In this document: positions 1 to 6,916 of the stretch, piece after piece
Position numbering within the stretch: position 1 is the first letter of the stretch
How the letters are laid out: the number at the start of each line of letters is the position of its first letter
NCBI GenBank assembly: GCA_009996555.1
Contig: JAACZX010000033.1
Coordinates: 1 to 11,334, forward strand
From: Chitinophagaceae bacterium
GTDB lineage: Bacteria > Bacteroidota > Bacteroidia > Chitinophagales > Chitinophagaceae
Reading direction: 5' to 3'
DNA: 11,334 nt
The notes under the pieces: generated by a model
The model's input: only the letters and a program-made list of their open reading frames with translations
Told to the model about the DNA's origin: nothing
Databases searched by the model: none
Made by a program: the position numbers and the translations under genes

Positions 1-209
1 AAACCCAGCATAATACATAACCAGCTTGGTATAGCGAAGATGAGAAAGAAAGCATCGTTTTTTTCAAAGAAACGGCCACGTGGCTGATGATGATCTTCAT
101 GCAGGTACCATAAAAAACCATGCATCACAAATTTATGTGTGAGCCAGGTAATGCCTTCCATTGCAAAAAACACAGCAAATGCCAGTAAGATGTATAAAAA
201 CAAACTCAT
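1..209 (-). CDS. crtZ: Beta-carotene hydroxylase CrtZ, 3' part cut off by the window start
   Basis: The reverse strand encodes the first 69 residues of a membrane di-iron hydroxylase of the CrtZ / fatty acid hydroxylase superfamily. After a hydrophobic N-terminal helix (residues 3-19) comes the family's histidine signature: H25-x4-H30, then H37-x2-H40-H41 within WYLHEDHHQP. The remaining histidine boxes lie outside the window. CrtZ adds the 3-hydroxyl group to beta-ionone rings in the membrane. The ATG at 209 overlaps the stop of the upstream gene by four bases (ATGA), which suggests translational coupling and makes this the seventh gene of the operon. The family call is firm. The exact substrate (gamma-carotene-type or beta-carotene) is inferred from the neighbouring genes. 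Confidence 0.9.
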   Translation of the reverse strand, partial: MSLFLYILLAFAVFFAMEGITWLTHKFVMHGFLWYLHEDHHQPRGRFFEKNDAFFLIFAIPSWLCIMLG

Positions 210-895
210 AGTAATGTGCGTAAGAGTAAAAAGAACATGAACTGGATCAATAACAAATTTACAGCGAATTGGTTTTGTTTAGGGAAAGATAAAAGCCGGA
301 ACAACAACATGAGCAATGCACTTACGCCAAACCAGCATACATAATTGAACACGGGAATGTCACCATTGCCCAGCCATTGCCAGTAACCAAGTTTGATGGC
401 CACCGGCTCCATGATCCAGTCAAAAAACGTAGCCAGTAAAGCACTATCAATGATCACAGCAAAAAAGCCCACATTCGTTCTTGCAGGCTGGTCTTCATCC
501 CGCAGTTTGTTCCAGAAAAAATTCAACATCTGCTGAATACTGATACCGCAGCAATACATGACAATAAACCAATTGACACCAATCACCAACGGAACCTCTT
601 TAAACTGCCAGCCCAGCGCAGGGAGATAACGGTATTCACCAAATAACAATTGATGATGAATACCCAAATACTCTACCGCATAACCTGTAACATAACAAAC
701 TGCTGCAAACAACCAGAAAGCCCGGTTCTTTTGTTTTTGTGTATAGACCAACAGGATTGCTGACAACAGCAGGTTAGCAGGTGTAAGAGAAGCAAACAAT
801 TGCTGATCGTACCACAGCATACCTGCAAGCCCGATACAATGAAATAACACGGCAATAGCGGTAGCGATCTGTTGTTTACTGTATTGTTGCAGCAT
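206..895 (-). CDS. cruF: CruF-like carotenoid 1',2'-hydratase (carotenoid biosynthesis integral membrane protein)
   Basis: This is a polytopic membrane protein of 229 residues with several hydrophobic segments (about 12-28, 40-51, 60-77, 102-119, 144-160, 186-203 and 208-227). It carries the pattern of the CruF family (Pfam Caroten_synth): E75 followed by FGEYRY (85-90), VPLVIGVNWF (101-110), DWIMEP (159-164), and IPVFNY (180-185) with W188. CruF adds water to the psi end of acyclic or monocyclic carotenes to give a tertiary 1'-hydroxyl. The frame is open to 964, but I place the start at the ATG at 895. That ATG shares one base with the crtD stop (TAATG), and the extra upstream residues are charged and unconserved-looking. 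A lycopene cyclase of the CrtYcd type was considered, but the motifs fit CruF better. Confidence 0.85.
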   Translation of the reverse strand: MLQQYSKQQIATAIAVLFHCIGLAGMLWYDQQLFASLTPANLLLSAILLVYTQKQKNRAFWLFAAVCYVTGYAVEYLGIHHQLLFGEYRYLPALGWQFKEVPLVIGVNWFIVMYCCGISIQQMLNFFWNKLRDEDQPARTNVGFFAVIIDSALLATFFDWIMEPVAIKLGYWQWLGNGDIPVFNYVCWFGVSALLMLLFRLLSFPKQNQFAVNLLLIQFMFFLLLRTLL

Positions 896-2391
896 TAATG
901 AGATGAATGTTTTGACTGATCTTTTAGAATAAGATCGGTTGCAATTTTTGCACTTTTGAAACAAAGCGGAATACCACCACCGGGATGTACACTTCCTCCG
1001 CAGAAATATAACCCTTCAATTTTTTTGGTAAAGTTTGGATGGCGAAGAAACGCAGCCATCTTACTGTTACTGCTGGTGCCGTACAATGCACCTTTATATG
1101 ATCCTGTTCTTTCTTCAATTCGTACCGGATCAAGATACTCTTCTGTTTCAATGGCAGCTGCAATATCTGTTTGTAACATGCGGCTCAGTTTATCAATCAC
1201 AACCTGTTTCAGCTGTGCTCGTAACTGCTGCCAGTTTTGTCCGCTGTTGGATGGGGCGTTGATGAGTAAAAACCAATTCTCTTTTCCACCAGGTGCCATT
1301 CCTTTTTCCATTTTGGATGTAATGTTCACATACACTGTGGGATCATAATACAAACGATGCTGCTGAAACAATGATTGAAATTCTGCTGCATAATTTTTAC
1401 TGAAGAAAATATTATGCAGGTGCAGATCAGGAAATTCTCTGTTCATTCCCCAGTAAAAGATCATACCGCTGCAGCTACGCTCCTGCTTTACCACTTTCCT
1501 TGTCTGTTGTGCATCATTCAGCAATTGCTGGTATGTGAAATACACATCCGCATTACTCACCACTACATCAGCAAATACATTTTCGTTATTCACCACAATA
1601 CCTTTTGCCGTTCCTGCATGATGAATGATGCGCTGGACAGGCATATTAAAATGAAAACGCACTCCTTTTTTTTCAGCCAGCTTCACCAAAGCATTGGTGA
1701 TGCTGATCATGCCGCCTTTGGGATAAAACGTTCCTTCATTCAATTCAAGATGAGGGATGAGGCTCATCATACCGGGAGTCCTGTACGGATCGCTGCCATT
1801 GTAAGTTGCAAAACGATCAAAGATCTGCACGGCTTCAGCTGTGCGGAAAGAAGATTGGTTGTAATGATGCAGTGTGCCGGTTAAGTAAGGCAGGCGGACT
1901 GTTTGCAGTGCTTTAAGAACAGACTTCTGCAACCAGGTGCTTCGTTTATGTAATGAATGATTTAAAAAAATGGAGCCGATATGATCGTATAAATTTCCGC
2001 TCCGTTGCAAATACTGCAGCACGTTCTTTTTTTCTTCGCCAAGTTGCGTGTGCAATTCATCGGCCAATCGTTCCGCATCCGTCCATGCCTTCACACGCTT
2101 GCCATTTTCAAAAAAATAATTGCAGGAAAGATCAACCTTTTGGTAATTGAAATATTCTTCGATCGTTTCACCGGCAAAAGCAAACAGCTCCTCCAGATTA
2201 TGTGGTTGTGTGAATAAGGAAGGACCGGCATCAAATGAAAACCCATCTTTCTCAAAAAAAGAAAGTTTGCCGCCGGCGTAAGTATTGCGTTCATACACAT
2301 CAACAGCATAACCAGCCACGGCTAAACGGATGGCAGCAGCTAATCCGGCTACCCCACTGCCAATAACAACAGCCTGCTTATGCGGCTGCAT
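895..2391 (-). CDS. crtD: CrtD-like 1-hydroxycarotenoid 3,4-desaturase
   Basis: This 498-residue FAD-dependent oxidoreductase belongs to the CrtI/CrtD/CrtN desaturase family. It has an N-terminal Rossmann motif GSGVAG (11-16), YERN and AGGK following it, and the family's C-terminal FAD/membrane segment beginning GLYFCGGSVHPGGG (from about 460). Two desaturases sit in this operon. This one is assigned to CrtD, which introduces the 3',4' double bond in 1'-hydroxylated carotenoids, because it lies directly beside cruF and differs clearly from the neighbouring CrtI. The ATG overlaps the end of idi by 14 bases, and its stop shares a base with the cruF start. The desaturase family is certain. The choice between CrtD and a second phytoene-type desaturase rests on gene context. 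Confidence 0.85.
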   Translation of the reverse strand: MQPHKQAVVIGSGVAGLAAAIRLAVAGYAVDVYERNTYAGGKLSFFEKDGFSFDAGPSLFTQPHNLEELFAFAGETIEEYFNYQKVDLSCNYFFENGKRVKAWTDAERLADELHTQLGEEKKNVLQYLQRSGNLYDHIGSIFLNHSLHKRSTWLQKSVLKALQTVRLPYLTGTLHHYNQSSFRTAEAVQIFDRFATYNGSDPYRTPGMMSLIPHLELNEGTFYPKGGMISITNALVKLAEKKGVRFHFNMPVQRIIHHAGTAKGIVVNNENVFADVVVSNADVYFTYQQLLNDAQQTRKVVKQERSCSGMIFYWGMNREFPDLHLHNIFFSKNYAAEFQSLFQQHRLYYDPTVYVNITSKMEKGMAPGGKENWFLLINAPSNSGQNWQQLRAQLKQVVIDKLSRMLQTDIAAAIETEEYLDPVRIEERTGSYKGALYGTSSNSKMAAFLRHPNFTKKIEGLYFCGGSVHPGGGIPLCFKSAKIATDLILKDQSKHSSH

Positions 2392-2914
2392 GTGGCTTTG
2401 TATTTTTTTGCAACCATTCTTCTAACAAAGGCAGGGCAATTTTAAACCACGCTGTGTAGCTGCCTGCGTTGTGTGCAATTTCTTCGTTGATCACTGCAAC
2501 TGGTTTATAACAAACCTCACTCACTTCTTCAGGATTTAGTTGCATGTTGCCATCATACTCACCTACAAACACATGATCAAATTCATGTTCAGTAAGCCCG
2601 TTATCAAACACAGCTTTGTAAGTAAAATGAAATGCTTTGTTGATAGTTGTTGTAAAGCCCAATTCTTCTTTTAACCGCCGCAATGCTGCATCTTTTGTTT
2701 CCTCGCCCGGCATTGGGTGACTGCAGCAGGCGTTTGTCCATAAAGAAGGACTGTGATATTTTGATGCTGCCCGTTTTTGTAACAACATATTGCCCTCTTT
2801 ATCAAAAAGAAAAACACTGAATGCACGGTGCAGCAATGCTTTTTCATGCGCTTCCATTTTTTCCATGGAACCAATAACTTCATCTGACTCGTTAACGAGA
2901 ATAACTTCGTGCAT
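2378..2914 (-). CDS. idi: Isopentenyl-diphosphate delta-isomerase, type I
   Basis: This 178-residue Nudix-fold enzyme interconverts IPP and DMAPP, supplying the allylic starter for GGPP and thus carotenoids. Visible active-site features are the WTNACCSHP motif (59-67) with catalytic C64 and metal ligand H66, H23 and H29 before AFSVFLF, and the TEHEF motif with E109 and E111 matching the acid pair of E. coli Idi. A partly degenerate Nudix box lies at about 70-86. The length agrees with bacterial type I enzymes. The gene sits 25 bases after crtB, and its 3' end overlaps crtD by 14 bases, so isoprenoid supply is probably co-expressed with pigment synthesis. Confidence 0.95.
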   Translation of the reverse strand: MHEVILVNESDEVIGSMEKMEAHEKALLHRAFSVFLFDKEGNMLLQKRAASKYHSPSLWTNACCSHPMPGEETKDAALRRLKEELGFTTTINKAFHFTYKAVFDNGLTEHEFDHVFVGEYDGNMQLNPEEVSEVCYKPVAVINEEIAHNAGSYTAWFKIALPLLEEWLQKNTKPHAAA

Positions 2915-2939
2915 CAGTCAAAATTAAATGATTATTCCG

Positions 2940-3776
2940 TTACAGGATATTTAAGTGACTGCGTACACCGGCTCTTAACAAAATCATGACCTTGTGATAA
3001 TCGGGAATGCGTACACGTTCCTGCATAATGACAGCAGGTTGCAGTTTTTTGATCTTCCTGAAAAGTGAGAGATAATATTTATACGCTACATACACACCAA
3101 AGCGTGCCTTTACCGGAAGTTGCATGATGCCTTTGTAAGCATCATCAAAATCCTTTTGAATATCTTCTTCTATTTCCCGTTTCTGGCGCTGCGTAAAATT
3201 GGCAAAATCCAAACCGGGAAAATAAGTACGGTCAAGTTGATTATAATCTGCCTTTACATCACGCAGGAAATTTACTTTTTGAAAAGCAGCGCCTAAAGAA
3301 CGTGCAGCAGGTTTTAGCCGTTCATACTGCGCATGATCACCCTCCACAAAAACATACAGGCACATGAGCCCCACCACTTCGGCGCTGCCGTAAATATATT
3401 CGGTATATCCTTCGTAACTGTAGTGTGTTTTCTCAAGGTCCATTTCCATGCTGTTGAAAAACGCATGGATAAGATCATGAGAGATGTTGTATTCATTTAC
3501 TGTAAGCTGAAAACTGTGCAGCACAGGATTTAAACTGATGCCACGCTCAATAGCAAGAAATGTTTCCTTACGGAATTCTTTGATGAGTGTTGCTTTATCG
3601 TACTGATGAAATGTGTCCACAATTTCATCAGCAAAGCGAACAAGACCATAGATGTTGTAAACAGGCTGTCGCAGATCATGATGCAGCAAACGGATAGCAG
3701 ATGAAAACGAAGTACTGTAACGCTCCGTTGTAGTTCTGCTGCACAGCTGGCTCACTTCGTGGAATAAATTCATCAT
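2940..3776 (-). CDS. crtB: Phytoene synthase
   Basis: This 278-residue all-alpha trans-isoprenyl diphosphate synthase (squalene/phytoene synthase family) condenses two GGPP molecules to phytoene via prephytoene diphosphate. Both Mg-binding aspartate motifs are visible: D50-E-I-V-D54 in VRFADEIVD, and D173-V-K-A-D177 after QKVNFLR. The YSTSFS sequence near residue 20 matches the family's N-terminal signature. Two consecutive ATG codons (3776 and 3773) could serve as start; the first is only four bases after the crtI stop. The length is within the family range. Squalene synthase-type relatives (HpnC/HpnD) were considered, but the position between crtI and idi makes CrtB the clear choice. Confidence 0.95.
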   Translation of the reverse strand: MMNLFHEVSQLCSRTTTERYSTSFSSAIRLLHHDLRQPVYNIYGLVRFADEIVDTFHQYDKATLIKEFRKETFLAIERGISLNPVLHSFQLTVNEYNISHDLIHAFFNSMEMDLEKTHYSYEGYTEYIYGSAEVVGLMCLYVFVEGDHAQYERLKPAARSLGAAFQKVNFLRDVKADYNQLDRTYFPGLDFANFTQRQKREIEEDIQKDFDDAYKGIMQLPVKARFGVYVAYKYYLSLFRKIKKLQPAVIMQERVRIPDYHKVMILLRAGVRSHLNIL

Positions 3777-3780
3777 AAGT

Positions 3781-5271
3781 TTAACTGGGTTGCTTGTTTT
3801 TCAGCATTTGTTTGTTGACCAGCCCGGCTACAACCTCACCGCTGATGAGACTTGGCGGCACACCCGGCCCCGGTACAGTCAGTTGTCCTGTAAAATACAA
3901 ATTCGCTACTTTTCTGCTTTTACAGGTTGGTTTTAAAATAGCTGTTTGCATAAGTGTATTAGCAAGGCCATAAGCATTTCCTTTAAACGCATTGTAATCC
4001 TCTATAAAATCACTTACAGCATACGACCTTTTATAAACAATCGAATCAGAAATTGGTTCACCGGTCTTCCTTTCAAATCGCTCAACAATTTGTTGGAAAT
4101 AGCGATCCCTCAACTCCTCCGTATCATCCTGTAAACCGGCAGCCACCGGAATAAGAAAGAACAGGTTTTCACAGCCTTGTGGTGCACCCGAAGGATCAGT
4201 AACAGTAGTGGCACTTACATAAAACAACGGATCCGAAGGCCATGCTGGATCTTGATAGATCTCTTTTCCATGTTTGTTGAAATCTGCATCAAAAAACAAA
4301 CTGTGGTGCGTAAGATTGGGCAGCCGTTTATTAATGCCCACATAGTACAGCAAACAGGATGGTGCCATTACACGGTTGTTCCAGTATGCTTCTGAATAAC
4401 CCTGATCGTGGCGGTTGAGCAATGCTGTATCAGTAAAGTGATAATCTGCACCACTGATCATCACATCTGCTTCCATAAACTCGCCGTTTACCACAACACC
4501 TGCAACTGCTTCGTTTGCTGTTCTGATCTCCTCCACATTATGCTCAAACAAAAATTTTACGCCCAGCTCCTCCGCCAATGCATGCATCGCTTTTACAATT
4601 TCATACATGCCTCCCACAGGGTACCAGGTGCCGAGTTTTACATCGGCATAATTCATAAGGCTGTACAAAGCAGGAATTTTTTCGGGCAATGCGCCAAGGA
4701 ACAAAACCGGAAACTCCATCAGCTCACGCAGGCGTGAATCGGAAAAATGCTTTTGCACATGCGCTTTCATCGAAGCAAATACATCAAGCCTGAAAATGCC
4801 TTTCAACAGTTCCTTATCTGCAAACTCCCTCACGGATAAACCCGGTTTATGCACCAGTTTATGAATACCCACCTCATATTTATAAGCCGCTTCAGCCATA
4901 AATGCATCGAGTTGCTTACTGCTGCCCGGCTCTAATTCATCAAATAATTTTTTGAGTGCGTCGTAATCTGCAGGCACATCAACCGCTTCTTCTTTAAAAT
5001 AAATTCTGTACGAAGGATCAAGCCTTTTCAGTTCATAATAATCGCTCACCTTTTTTCCAAACTGGTTAAAATAACGCTCAAACACATCGGGCATCCAATA
5101 CCAGCTTGGCCCCATATCAAACGTAAAACCATTTGTACTGAACTGTCTTGCACGGCCACCGGGCTGGTTATGTTTTTCCAGTACTGTTACCTGCCACCCT
5201 GCCTGCGCCAGAAAACTGGCGGTGGACATGCCGGCAAATCCGCTGCCGATTACTATTGCTGTATTACCCAA
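3781..5271 (-). CDS. crtI: Phytoene desaturase CrtI (TTG start)
   Basis: This 496-residue FAD-dependent phytoene desaturase converts phytoene to lycopene in successive dehydrogenations. It shows the N-terminal dinucleotide motif GSGFAG (9-14), the PGGRA segment after LEKH, FDMGPSWYWMPD, and the C-terminal family signature NLYFTGQLTVPGPGVPPS (about 457-474). The frame starts with TTG at 5271. No ATG or GTG lies upstream in frame before a stop, and the first internal ATG would remove the FAD motif. The start is therefore probably a genuine non-ATG codon, 11 bases after the sigma factor stop. The crtI-crtB pair with a 4-base gap is the core of the operon. Confidence 0.93.
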   Translation of the reverse strand: MGNTAIVIGSGFAGMSTASFLAQAGWQVTVLEKHNQPGGRARQFSTNGFTFDMGPSWYWMPDVFERYFNQFGKKVSDYYELKRLDPSYRIYFKEEAVDVPADYDALKKLFDELEPGSSKQLDAFMAEAAYKYEVGIHKLVHKPGLSVREFADKELLKGIFRLDVFASMKAHVQKHFSDSRLRELMEFPVLFLGALPEKIPALYSLMNYADVKLGTWYPVGGMYEIVKAMHALAEELGVKFLFEHNVEEIRTANEAVAGVVVNGEFMEADVMISGADYHFTDTALLNRHDQGYSEAYWNNRVMAPSCLLYYVGINKRLPNLTHHSLFFDADFNKHGKEIYQDPAWPSDPLFYVSATTVTDPSGAPQGCENLFFLIPVAAGLQDDTEELRDRYFQQIVERFERKTGEPISDSIVYKRSYAVSDFIEDYNAFKGNAYGLANTLMQTAILKPTCKSRKVANLYFTGQLTVPGPGVPPSLISGEVVAGLVNKQMLKNKQPS

Positions 5272-5282
5272 ATTGAAAAAGT

Positions 5283-5783
5283 TTAGTTTCTGCTGATCTG
5301 TTCCTTTAACAATTTACGGGCAAAATGGATACGGCTCTTGATTGTTCCCAGGGGCTCACTGAGAATATGGGCAATTTCATGATAGCGGAATCCTTCGAAG
5401 TATAATGTAAAAGGCTGCTTGAATATATCGGGCAACTGCTGCACTGCTGCCTGAATTTCTTTCATTTTTAAAATTGATTCTGCTTCGTTTGCTACGGTTA
5501 CCTGCTGCTGATCAATAAAAAAATCATTGGCTGTAGAATCAAAAATGGTGTTTTGCTTGATTTTGCGGCGATAACTGTTAATAAAAATATTCCGCATAAT
5601 GGTATAGAGCCAGGCTTTGATGTTGGTGCCCACATGGTACTTATCCCTGTTCGACAAAGCCCGGTACATGGTTTCCTGCAAAAGATCTTTTGCTGTTTCA
5701 TTATCCCTTGTGAGGGTAAAAGCAAAAGGCCGCAGGTAATCAGTATTGTTCAAAAGCATTTGATTGAATTCTACTGTTGACAT
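5283..5783 (-). CDS. ECF-family RNA polymerase sigma factor, first gene of the carotenoid operon
   Basis: This is a 166-residue sigma-70 family factor of the ECF type with only regions 2 and 4. Region 2 covers about residues 5-73 and includes AKDLLQETMYRA (31-42) and the WLYTIMRN helix (59-66). A glutamine- and asparagine-rich linker follows. Region 4 (about 109-162) contains QQLPDIFKQPF and the helix-turn-helix YHEIAHILSEPLGTIKSRIH. The start is placed at the ATG at 5783; a TTG two codons upstream is less likely. No anti-sigma factor gene is adjacent on either side, so control is probably transcriptional, through the duplicated palindrome just upstream. Its position before crtI suggests that it promotes carotenoid or stress genes, possibly including its own operon. 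Its target promoters cannot be told from the sequence. Confidence 0.93.
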   Translation of the reverse strand: MSTVEFNQMLLNNTDYLRPFAFTLTRDNETAKDLLQETMYRALSNRDKYHVGTNIKAWLYTIMRNIFINSYRRKIKQNTIFDSTANDFFIDQQQVTVANEAESILKMKEIQAAVQQLPDIFKQPFTLYFEGFRYHEIAHILSEPLGTIKSRIHFARKLLKEQISRN

Positions 5784-5791
5784 AAACAAAG

Positions 5792-5822
5792 TGTTTAATA
5801 ATTAATGACGTAAAGTTAAACA
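5792..5822. promoter_or_regulatory. Proximal operator-like palindrome TGTTTAA-N17-TTAAACA
   Basis: Perfect 7-bp inverted arms TGTTTAA (5792-5798) and TTAAACA (5816-5822) flank a 17-bp spacer, 8 bp before the sigma factor ATG. The right arm overlaps the candidate -7 promoter element. The same arms with the same spacing recur 56 bp away. A protein bound here would be expected to block transcription or early elongation. The CarH-like MerR protein encoded next door is the obvious candidate binder, by inference. Confidence 0.65.
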
Positions 5823-5843
5823 AAAGAAAATGCCATTTCCAAA
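5811..5843 (-). promoter_or_regulatory. Candidate Bacteroidota-type promoter for the sigma/crt operon
   Basis: Read on the minus strand, TTTG (5843-5840) is followed after 21 bases by TAACTTTA (5818-5811). This resembles the Bacteroidota -33 TTG / -7 TAnnTTTG consensus, with one mismatch in the -7 box. The predicted transcript would begin close to the sigma factor start codon. The -7 element overlaps the right arm of the proximal palindrome. The region is very AT-rich, so chance resemblance is possible. Confidence 0.45.
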
Positions 5844-5847
5844 TTTT

Positions 5848-5878
5848 TGTTTAATAATTTATATAGAAATGTTAAACA
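5848..5878. promoter_or_regulatory. Distal operator-like palindrome TGTTTAA-N17-TTAAACA
   Basis: The second copy has arms at 5848-5854 and 5872-5878 with the identical 17-bp spacer. Aligned to the proximal copy, 25 of 31 positions agree, including TGTTTAATAATT at the left and GTTAAACA at the right. It lies just upstream of the candidate -33 element. Two equally built sites in tandem suggest cooperative binding by an oligomeric regulator. Confidence 0.65.
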
Positions 5879-5899
5879 TAACAGGTGCGGATACAAAAA

Positions 5900-5924
5900 A
5901 TCCCCCGCTGGAATAACGGGGGAT
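5900..5924 (-). terminator. Rho-independent terminator of the MerR gene
   Basis: ATCCCCCG (5900-5907) and CGGGGGAT (5917-5924) form a perfect 8-bp GC-rich stem with a 9-base loop. On the minus strand the stem runs into a U-tract (complement of A at 5895-5900). It lies 25 bases after the stop of the MerR gene and before the sigma factor promoter region. It therefore separates the regulator's transcript from the carotenoid operon. Confidence 0.88.
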
Positions 5925-5949
5925 CTACGTATAAAATGACTTATTGAGA

Positions 5950-6837
5950 TTAACTGAGGCTGTCAATAAAATCGATTACTTCTGTAAACGACTTCAAAAA
6001 CCGGAAATTAGGAGGTAGCTCTTTTTCCTCATAGGTTTGAGCCATAAGGCCTGAGATGATCACTTTGCTTTGGGGGAGTTGATGCTTGAGGTTGTTAATG
6101 AACTTATCAAAATTAAACTCCCTGATCACCGTGGTAAGATGGGTATAGATATAATCAGGCTTTTTAAGTTCAACCACAAACTCCAGGTCTTTTACCGGCA
6201 CATTGGCTCCCAGGTAAATCACTTTTATTCCCCGGCTTTTTAATAAGTATTGCAGGAAAAGCAGCCCTATTTCATGGTGTTCATTTTCCGGCAGGAAAAG
6301 CAGCATCGTGGTTTTCAACAACGAATGAGCTGTGCTCGCCTTATCAATACCCACAATAAGCTTTTGGCGGATGATATTTGAAATGAGGTGTTCCTGTGCC
6401 GGATTAATATGATCGGTAAGCCACAAAATACCAATGCGCTCAAGAAAAGGAAATAAGATATACGTAATGGTCTTCTCAATTCCTTTTACAAGAATGTGCT
6501 GATCAATGACCCGTTCAAATGCATCCAGGTCAACATCCACCATGCTTTGAATCAGCTCATTTACAATCCGCTCCTGCTGTGCCTGTGCATTGGTAAGGGT
6601 GAGTGTTTTTTCCCGCAGCTCTTCATTACTCATGCGGCTTATATGAGAGATCTTATACCCGTACTTATTGAGTAACGAAATATTGAGCAGCATCTTTAAC
6701 TCATTGTTACTGTAGTAGCGTATGTTCGTGGACGTACGCTGAGGCTTCAGGAACGTGTAACGCTGCTCCCAAATACGGATCGTGTGGGCTTTGATCCCAC
6801 TCAGGTTCTCCAGATCTTTGATCGTAAACTTATTCAT
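5950..6837 (-). CDS. carH: MerR-family regulator with cobalamin-binding domain (CarH/LitR-like photoreceptor)
   Basis: This 295-residue regulator begins with a MerR winged helix-turn-helix (about 1-70; TIKDLENLSGIKAHTIRIWEQRY-type start, typical of MerR recognition helices). A helical-bundle cap (about 85-165) and a Rossmann-like B12-binding domain (about 174-292) follow. W139, E149 and H150 reproduce the spacing of W131, E141 and H142 in Thermus CarH, and E186-x-H188-x2-G191 is the lower-ligand motif equivalent to CarH H177. CarH binds adenosylcobalamin as a dark-state tetramer that represses carotenoid genes; light breaks the Co-C bond and releases DNA. The neighbouring ECF/crt operon with duplicated palindromes fits that role. 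The start is the ATG at 6837, with a purine-rich GAGGAAG about a dozen bases upstream. Actual light sensing is inferred from residues, not shown. Confidence 0.9.
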   Translation of the reverse strand: MNKFTIKDLENLSGIKAHTIRIWEQRYTFLKPQRTSTNIRYYSNNELKMLLNISLLNKYGYKISHISRMSNEELREKTLTLTNAQAQQERIVNELIQSMVDVDLDAFERVIDQHILVKGIEKTITYILFPFLERIGILWLTDHINPAQEHLISNIIRQKLIVGIDKASTAHSLLKTTMLLFLPENEHHEIGLLFLQYLLKSRGIKVIYLGANVPVKDLEFVVELKKPDYIYTHLTTVIREFNFDKFINNLKHQLPQSKVIISGLMAQTYEEKELPPNFRFLKSFTEVIDFIDSLS

Positions 6838-6916
6838 TTGGGCTTGCTCTTCCTCAATTACAAATACTGCTCAAAAAAGTTCAGGCAACCAACAATTTAT
6901 TTACTGAACTGCAATT

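Noticed and set aside
896..964. N-terminal extension of CruF to the alternative start at 964
   Set aside because: It would overlap the crtD coding end by about 70 bases. The ATG at 895 forms a TAATG junction and starts just before the first membrane helix.
1375..1884. Plus-strand open frame of 169 codons opposite crtD
   Set aside because: It is cysteine- and histidine-rich with no recognisable family, and it lies wholly antisense to a well-supported desaturase gene; it is a shadow of codon usage.
6838..6916. MerR autoregulation through the same TGTTTAA/TTAAACA motif
   Set aside because: No copy of the arm was found in the 79 bp upstream of the MerR gene, and no convincing -33/-7 promoter could be assigned there.
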